From positions 226,686-290,685 of the forward strand of contig JADJYM010000004.1 of NCBI GenBank assembly GCA_016719755.1: a stretch of 64,000 bases of DNA, written 5' to 3'. The notes beneath the pieces were generated by a model that ran no database searches, was not told where the DNA came from, and saw only the letters and a list, made by a program, of their open reading frames with translations. Position 1 is the first letter of the stretch. Every line of letters starts with the position of its first letter. Positions 59,332-64,000 of the stretch are shown here, piece after piece. The position numbers and the translations under genes were made by a program. The DNA comes from Novosphingobium sp. GTDB lineage: Bacteria; Pseudomonadota; Alphaproteobacteria; Sphingomonadales; Sphingomonadaceae.

Positions 59332-60389
59332 TTCGATACTCCCGAAATTCCGGCCGGGCAGCGGATTTCACCCCCGGCGATGAGGCGCTGGGCCTCGGTC
59401 AAGACCGGCACCCCGTCGATGCCATAGGCGCTGAGCCCCTTGGCCTGGCGAAGTGCGAAAATGTTGTAGAGCGCGGCGAAGCGCCGCTGGTCAGCCGGGG
59501 GCAGGGCCAACATCTCCACCCCGTGTCCCGAGGCATAGGCCACGCCGTCCTTCTCGGCCTTGAGGATCTGCCGGGCGAGCGCGCCCTCCCATACTGGCTT
59601 CGACTGCGTCATCAGGGCCTGCAGATCGGGCGGCAGGCGCCGCCACGCCGCGTCCGACATGGCCCGCGCCGGATAGGCGCCGCGGCTGAAATGAAGCGCG
59701 GTGAAATGGCGGGCAACCTCGGCGAAATGAAGGCTCTTGATCGTGTCGGCGGGCGCCACCACGCCGTCGATCACCCCCTTGGCCAATGCCGAATAGACCT
59801 CGCCCATCGGCATGTTGACGGGGTCCGCGCCCAGTTCGCGCAGCACGTCGATCGCATCGCTCTGCGCGCGCAGGCGCAGGCCCTTGAGATCGGCCAGGCT
59901 GCGCACCGGACGGTCGCGGGTCAGCACTCCCGGGAAGTTGCCGCCCTGCACCGCGAGCACGTGGAGCCCTTCCAGTTCCTTGCCGAACTGCGGGAACTGC
60001 CCGGCCAGACAATCGTAGACCGCAACCTGGTCCTGCAGGCTCTTCACCCCGCCATAGAAGCCCGACTGCGCGCGCAGCAGGTGCGCCCCGCCGCGGGAGT
60101 AGATCGGCGTGATCAGACCGATATCGGCAAGGCCGTGGCGGATTTCGACCATGCTCATGTCAGACGAAAGCAGCGCTCCCGACCAATAGGGACGGAACGC
60201 GATCCGCCCGCCACTGGCCTGCTCGACATGACGCATCCAGTCGATGTCCGCCTTGCTGAAGGGATGGCCCGGCGGATAGGGCGAGGCATAGGTCAGCACG
60301 ACCTCGGCATTGGCCTGCGCTGGTGGCTGGGGCACGGGTTTGCAGGAGGCAAGCAGGGCGGCGGCGACGAGCAGGATGAACGTGCGCAT
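59328..60389 (-). CDS. dctP: TRAP transporter solute-binding lipoprotein (DctP family)
   Basis: 353 residues. The N-terminus is a lipoprotein signal (LLVAAALLASC) with the lipobox Cys16. PYPPGHPFSKADIDWMRHVE and GLRLRAQSDAIDVLRELGADP are typical of the DctP fold, and the Arg in RLRAQ is the usual carboxylate ligand, so the ligand is an organic acid. It starts 4 bases after the DctM gene. It delivers substrate to DctQM and is coupled to the first CaiB gene. Confidence 0.85.
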   Translation of the reverse strand: MRTFILLVAAALLASCKPVPQPPAQANAEVVLTYASPYPPGHPFSKADIDWMRHVEQASGGRIAFRPYWSGALLSSDMSMVEIRHGLADIGLITPIYSRGGAHLLRAQSGFYGGVKSLQDQVAVYDCLAGQFPQFGKELEGLHVLAVQGGNFPGVLTRDRPVRSLADLKGLRLRAQSDAIDVLRELGADPVNMPMGEVYSALAKGVIDGVVAPADTIKSLHFAEVARHFTALHFSRGAYPARAMSDAAWRRLPPDLQALMTQSKPVWEGALARQILKAEKDGVAYASGHGVEMLALPPADQRRFAALYNIFALRQAKGLSAYGIDGVPVLTEAQRLIAGGEIRCPAGISGVSK

Positions 60390-60393
60390 GAGA

Positions 60394-61701
60394 TCAGCCT
60401 CCCACCACCGACGGCAGCCACAACGTCAGCGCCGGGAAGCCGATCAGGAAGCCCAGGTGAACGAAGTCGGCGGCCAGGAAAGGAATGACGCCCCTGAAAA
60501 TCGTGCCGAGCGACAGGTCCTTGGCGATGCCCTGAATGACATAGATATTCAGGCCCAGGGGCGGATGGATGAAGCCGATCTCCATCGTGCGCACCAGGAA
60601 GATGCCGAACCAGATCGGGCTGTAGCCCAGGTCGACGGCAATCGGCAGGAAGATCGGCGTGGTCAACAGCATCAGCGCCACTCCGTCCAGGAACGAACCC
60701 AGCAGCAGCAGCAGCAGCGCCATGACAATGATCGCGGTAAGCGGGCTGGCATCCAGATCGCGGACTATCCCGGACAAGGCATCGGTAATGCCGGTGATGC
60801 TGACGAACGTGGCAAACAGCAGCGCGCCGATGATCACCACATAGATCATGCCCGTGGTGCGCAGGGTGGATTGCAGCGCGTCGACCATCGCCGCCCGGCT
60901 GAACTGGCCGCGCACCGCCAGCAGCAGCATCGCGCAGGTAACGCCGACCGAGGCCGCTTCGGTGGGAGTGAACCAGCCAATCATCAGCCCGCCGATCACG
61001 AAGACGATCAGGGCAAAGATATCGATCACCTTGCGCAACGAGCGCAGGCGTTCGGACCAGGGAACCCGCGCCGTTGCCGGTCCCAGCCCGGGCATGAAGG
61101 CGCACAGGATCACAATCGCGATCATGTAGAAGATCGCCTGGCTGATCCCCGGCACGACGGCCGCCGCGAACAGCTTGCCGATCGATTGTTCGGCGATGAT
61201 CCCGAACACGATCAGCGCGCCCGATGGCGGAATCAGCGAACCCAGCGTGCCGCCGGCCGCCAGCGCGCCCGAGGCGAACCCCGGGTGATAGCCAGCCTTG
61301 CGCATTTCCGGCAGGGCGACCGAGCTGATCGTCGCCACGGTGGCCAGGCTCGACCCGCTGATCGCGCCAAACCCTGCGCAGCCCCCGATCGAGGCCAGCG
61401 CCAGCCCGCCGCGCCGGTGGCCGACAAACTTGGCCGCAACGTCGAAAAAGTCGCGGCTCGCCCCCGCCGCGAAGCACAGGTGCGCCATCAGCAGGAACAG
61501 GGGCAAGACGCCCAATTCGTACTTCATGATGACTTCGAACGAGACGACGCCCGCCTTGATCACCGCCGCTTGCGGCGAGATCATCACCGCCAGCCCGCCC
61601 AGGCCGACCAGCGACAGGCTGTTGCCGATCGGCACGCCCGCCGCCAGCATGGCCAGCAGGATCAGGATGCCGCACAGGCCGATCAGTTCGGGCGCGATCA
61701 T
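60394..61701 (-). CDS. dctM: TRAP transporter large permease subunit (DctM family)
   Basis: 435 residues with about 12-13 hydrophobic segments. GIPVGNSLSLVGLGGLAV is a typical N-terminus in shape, GSLIPPSGALIVFGIIAEQS and the C-terminal FIHPPLGLNIYVIQG carry signature Pro/Gly motifs. It moves the solute using the sodium or proton gradient. The ATG overlaps the DctQ stop (ATGA at 61698-61701). Confidence 0.9.
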   Translation of the reverse strand: MIAPELIGLCGILILLAMLAAGVPIGNSLSLVGLGGLAVMISPQAAVIKAGVVSFEVIMKYELGVLPLFLLMAHLCFAAGASRDFFDVAAKFVGHRRGGLALASIGGCAGFGAISGSSLATVATISSVALPEMRKAGYHPGFASGALAAGGTLGSLIPPSGALIVFGIIAEQSIGKLFAAAVVPGISQAIFYMIAIVILCAFMPGLGPATARVPWSERLRSLRKVIDIFALIVFVIGGLMIGWFTPTEAASVGVTCAMLLLAVRGQFSRAAMVDALQSTLRTTGMIYVVIIGALLFATFVSITGITDALSGIVRDLDASPLTAIIVMALLLLLLGSFLDGVALMLLTTPIFLPIAVDLGYSPIWFGIFLVRTMEIGFIHPPLGLNIYVIQGIAKDLSLGTIFRGVIPFLAADFVHLGFLIGFPALTLWLPSVVGG

Positions 61702-62252
61702 GCTTCATGGCCCCCGTCGGCGCGCAAGGCGTAGCGCAGGAACCGCCAGGCAATTAGCACGGCGAAGACCGTCCACAGCAGGCGCAGCCAGCGCAGCGGA
61801 ATATGCAGCAATTCGGTCTGTTCGTGGCCGTTCCACAGTTCCGCGCCGATCCAGGCCGATCCGGCCGCGAAGACCAGGAAGACGAATGCGGAGAGCAGCG
61901 CGGCAATCCGCGCCAGACGGGCGGCGGTGACCGCCCGCAATCGTTCGGTCAGCATGTGAACCGAGGCGTGACCGTGAACGATGGTGACGATCAGCATCGC
62001 CGAACTGGCCAGAATCACCACCATGGCCTGCACCAGTTCGATCGAGCCAAGCAGGTGAAGCCCGGTGTGACGCCCCGCGACCGCCAGCGTATCCGCCGCC
62101 GTCGCGCCCAGCAGCCCGAAACCGCCCAGCAGATAGGCGATGCGCGCCAGCGGCCCATGCGCCTGCGCAGGGACATCGCTTACCAGATCGGCCATCGTGT
62201 CTTCGGGCGATGGATGATCCTGCCCTGAAGGGGACGCCTTGCGTTCCGTCAT
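61698..62252 (-). CDS. dctQ: TRAP transporter small permease subunit (DctQ family)
   Basis: About 184 residues. Four hydrophobic segments are visible (IAYLLGGFGLLGATAADTLA, LVQAMVVILASSAMLIVTIV, LLSAFVFLVFAAGSAW, LLWTVFAVLIAWRFL). The ATG at 62252 follows GGAGAGGACA, and an upstream ATG in frame has no ribosome site. It is first in the ten-kilobase operon ending at 52214, divergent from a MarR gene. Confidence 0.8.
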   Translation of the reverse strand: MTERKASPSGQDHPSPEDTMADLVSDVPAQAHGPLARIAYLLGGFGLLGATAADTLAVAGRHTGLHLLGSIELVQAMVVILASSAMLIVTIVHGHASVHMLTERLRAVTAARLARIAALLSAFVFLVFAAGSAWIGAELWNGHEQTELLHIPLRWLRLLWTVFAVLIAWRFLRYALRADGGHEA

Positions 62253-62335
62253 TGTCCTCTCCGCCTCGCTGCGCAAGTTGCCCTTGCGCACGCTGGTTGA
62301 CACGGGCAGGGCAGACCCCTCTAATACCCCATGCC

Positions 62336-62383
62336 ACTAGACTGTAGAATATTTCAACTGTTCTGCAAGTCAACCATTCTAGT
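62336..62383. promoter_or_regulatory. Inverted-repeat operator region in the DctQ/MarR divergent promoter
   Basis: ACTAGA (62336-62341) pairs with TCTAGT (62378-62383), and TGTAGAA (62343-62349) with TTCTGCA (62361-62367), one mismatch. The nested repeats lie between the TRAP operon and the MarR gene and fit MarR-type binding. Confidence 0.45.
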
Positions 62384-62395
62384 CGGAAGCCGCTG

Positions 62396-62902
62396 ATGAA
62401 CCTCAAGCCACGTGTTGCGAAGCGTCCCGCCAGCGCGGAGCCCGCCCGTTCGACCCCGGTGGTCAGCCTTGGCAGGCTTGGCAATTTCGTCGGTTTCCGG
62501 TTGCGCCGGGTCCAGAACCAGCTGTCGCGCAATTTCACGGCGGTAACAACCGAACTGGGGCTGCGCCAGGGGCTGTTCTCCTCGCTGGCGATCGTTGCGG
62601 CCAACCCCGGCATTTCCCAGAGCGAACTCTCGCGCGAGGTCGGGCTCGACAAGTCGGTGACCGTGACCATGGTGGACGAGATGGAGAAGTTCGGCTGGGC
62701 CGAGCGCCGCCGCTCGCAGGAAGACCGCCGCCGCCACGCGCTCTACATCACCCCGGCCGGCGAGGCCAAGCTCGACCAGCTGTTCGCGCTGATGGAGCAG
62801 ACCGAGGCGGAAGTGCTCCACGCCCTGACTCCGGCGGAAATGGCGCTACTCAGCGAACTGCTCGACCGGATGTACGACGCGATCGTCCGCGACGAGCCAT
62901 AA
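62396..62902 (+). CDS. MarR-family transcriptional regulator
   Basis: 168 residues. The winged helix is clear (NPGISQSELSREVGLDKSVTVTMVDEMEK, wing AERRRSQEDRRRHALYITPAG). It is divergent from the TRAP-CaiB-dehydratase operon and probably controls it through the nested inverted repeats upstream (inference). MarR regulators usually respond to aromatic or CoA-type ligands. An N-terminal tail of about 25 residues is longer than average. Confidence 0.85.
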   Translation: MNLKPRVAKRPASAEPARSTPVVSLGRLGNFVGFRLRRVQNQLSRNFTAVTTELGLRQGLFSSLAIVAANPGISQSELSREVGLDKSVTVTMVDEMEKFGWAERRRSQEDRRRHALYITPAGEAKLDQLFALMEQTEAEVLHALTPAEMALLSELLDRMYDAIVRDEP

Positions 62903-62910
62903 GCGCGGCA

Positions 62911-62953
62911 TTGCTATTTCCGCCGCGCGCGATATTGCTCTTCCGAATAGCAA
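62911..62953. promoter_or_regulatory. Inverted repeat TTGCTATT/AATAGCAA between two MarR genes
   Basis: TTGCTATT (62911-62918) and AATAGCAA (62946-62953) are perfect complements; a closer pair TTGCT (62935) and AGCAA (62949) lies inside. Probably an autoregulatory operator of the second MarR gene. Confidence 0.45.
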
Positions 62954-62972
62954 AATTTCGGAGCCTGGAGCG

Positions 62973-63395
62973 TTGCCACAGCCGCCTGACGACCCGCTTG
63001 GCCAGCTTCCGGGCTATGCGCTGCGCCGTGCCGCCCAGGCGATGATGGCGGAACTGAGCCAGCGCCTTGCTCCGCTCGACCTACGTATCTCCGACGCCTC
63101 GGTCCTGATGCTGGTCGCCGCTCGCCGCGACATGACCTCAAGCGAAATCGGCAAGGCGCTGGACATCCAGCGCGCCAACATGGTCCCGCTGCTCAACCGG
63201 CTGGAAGGGGCCGGTCTGATCCGCCGTGAGCCGATCGACCGCAAGTCACAGGCCATCGTACTCAGCGATGCCGGACTTGCCCGGCTTGAGCAGGTCCGCG
63301 CAATCACGACGCGTTTCGAGGACGATCTGCTCGCCCGGATTCCGGCCCAGCACCGGCCGCACTTCGTTCCGGCCCTGCAAGCGCTGCTGGACTGA
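62973..63395 (+). CDS. MarR-family transcriptional regulator
   Basis: About 140 residues with a TTG start at 62973 following CTGGAGCG; no better start is seen upstream. DMTSSEIGKALDIQRANMVPLLNRLEGAGLI is the winged-helix core and RKSQAIVLSDAGLARLEQV the wing. It is separated by 70 bases from the first MarR gene and may be a second controller or of unrelated function. Its last 92 bases overlap the convergent AraC gene. Confidence 0.8.
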   Translation: MPQPPDDPLGQLPGYALRRAAQAMMAELSQRLAPLDLRISDASVLMLVAARRDMTSSEIGKALDIQRANMVPLLNRLEGAGLIRREPIDRKSQAIVLSDAGLARLEQVRAITTRFEDDLLARIPAQHRPHFVPALQALLD

Positions 63396-64000
63396 GCCAG
63401 GCCCGCTCGCGGCGAAAGGCGCTTGCCGTCATCCCGGCGCGAGCCTTGAAGAACCGCGCGAAATAGGCGGGATCGGCAAAGCCCAGGTCATCCGCGATCT
63501 GGCTGACGCTGGCGCGGGTATAGGTCAGTGCGCGCATCGCCTCCAGCAGCACCCGATCCAGCACCAGTTCGCCGGGCGCCTTTCCGGAGATCGCGCGGCA
63601 ATGCCGCGTCAGGGTCGGCACCGTGGCTCCCAGCGCGGCGGCATAGCGCGCCACGCTCCAGCCCTCGCGAAAGTGCTGCTCGGCGAGCTGACGGAAGCGG
63701 CGAACCAGATCGGCGCGATGCGCCGCCGTGTGAACCTCCTCCTGGTCTTCGGCGAGAAGCGCACCCGCAATCGACAGCACCAGCGCCAGCTGCGCGGCGA
63801 CCGGATTGGGCAGCGAGCCGGAGCGATCTCCGGCCAGCGCTTCGGCGAGATCGGCCAGCAACCAGCCAAGCCGCCGTGCCTGCCGGTCGCCGACCGGCAA
63901 TTGCAGCCAGCGCGGCGCGCCTCCCGCAAGGTCGCCCGCGTCGAACAGAGCCGCGATGCGCGCATCGCCCAGCAAGTCCGCAGCGATGGACAGAACCCAG
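63304..64000 (-). CDS. AraC-family transcriptional regulator (N-terminus outside window)
   Basis: Open to the window edge, about 231 residues seen. The two-helix AraC DNA-binding domain is complete (VARYAAALGATVPTLTRHCR, then SVSQIADDLGFADPAYFARFFKARAGMTASAFRRER). The N-terminal part (WVLSIAADLLGDARIAALFD) is a ligand domain. It ends inside the convergent MarR gene, giving a 92-base overlap, which is unusual; the C-terminal 30 residues after FRRER are beyond the family fold, so the real stop or a frame change might be earlier. Confidence 0.75.
   Translation of the reverse strand, partial: WVLSIAADLLGDARIAALFDAGDLAGGAPRWLQLPVGDRQARRLGWLLADLAEALAGDRSGSLPNPVAAQLALVLSIAGALLAEDQEEVHTAAHRADLVRRFRQLAEQHFREGWSVARYAAALGATVPTLTRHCRAISGKAPGELVLDRVLLEAMRALTYTRASVSQIADDLGFADPAYFARFFKARAGMTASAFRRERAWLSPAALAGPERSAAGAGPESGRADRPRNAS

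Noticed and set aside
1-64000. CRISPR array, tRNA, rRNA, prophage, transposase or integrase
   Set aside because: I looked for regularly spaced repeats, cloverleaf-like sequences and transposase or integrase motifs in the translations and found none.

Overview
The window is GC-rich, densely packed bacterial DNA that reads as a catabolic island from an aerobic alphaproteobacterium, most likely a sphingomonad (Novosphingobium/Sphingobium-like). This placement is inferred from the codon bias, the TonB receptor plus MFS uptake genes, the many CoA-thioester enzymes and an intergenic hairpin repeat of a kind I associate with that order. I see no rRNA, tRNA, insertion sequence, phage gene or CRISPR array.

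Layout. (1) 1-1958 (+): the end of an acyl-CoA dehydrogenase, an enoyl-CoA hydratase and a DECR-like reductase. (2) 7871-1995 (-): a GntR/FCD regulator, a hydrolase-fold/flavin-reductase fusion, then a thiolase-fold Ltp-like protein, its DUF35 partner and a tandem CaiB CoA-transferase. (3) 7994-12349 (+): two amidohydrolase-2 paralogs flanking a fused, frameshifted acyl-CoA dehydrogenase. (4) 18487-12414 (-): TonB receptor, MFS carrier, crotonase, acid phosphatase and a methyltransferase. (5) 25282-18598 (-): CoA ligase, DUF35, Ltp-like, three SDRs and a DUF2889 protein. (6) 25327-29437: TetR, divergent from P450, aldehyde dehydrogenase and SDR. (7) 31760-29582 (-): TetR, P450, rubredoxin; divergent is 31808-37028 (+): amidohydrolase, SDR, MFS, DUF35, Ltp-like. 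(8) 41577-36994 (-): MaoC dehydratase, unusual crotonase, unusual CaiB, amidohydrolase-3; divergent CoA ligase and D-aminoacylase-like amidohydrolase. (9) 49855-45055 (-): APH-like kinase, two acyl-CoA dehydrogenases and an old-yellow-enzyme reductase; divergent crotonase and CoA ligase. (10) 62252-52214 (-): TRAP transporter QMP genes, three CaiB transferases, a fused 2-hydroxyacyl-CoA-dehydratase-like protein and a CapA-like phosphoesterase. (11) 62396-64000: two MarR genes and an AraC gene.

How it fits together. The enzymes suggest uptake of a hydrophobic or multi-ring organic acid or alcohol (TonB, MFS, TRAP), oxidation by P450, ALDH and SDR, activation by three CoA ligases or by CoA transfer (five CaiB genes), and side-chain or ring breakdown by dehydrogenases, hydratases and three Ltp/DUF35 pairs that resemble steroid side-chain retro-aldolases. 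The substrate cannot be read from the sequence.

Two regulatory networks are visible. A 16-bp element, AGTTRTATAACYAGGT, lies upstream of genes at five separate promoters (5897, 7941, 18535, 41598, 49866) and ties regions 2, 3, 4, 8 and 9 into one regulon, probably under the GntR/FCD protein encoded at 7170-7871. A different palindrome, TGACG-N3-CGTCA, occurs four times between 31744 and 35429 and appears to define a local TetR regulon. Four genes carry single-base frameshifts and one contains a 21-G run, so base-call quality should be checked before any of them is called a pseudogene.
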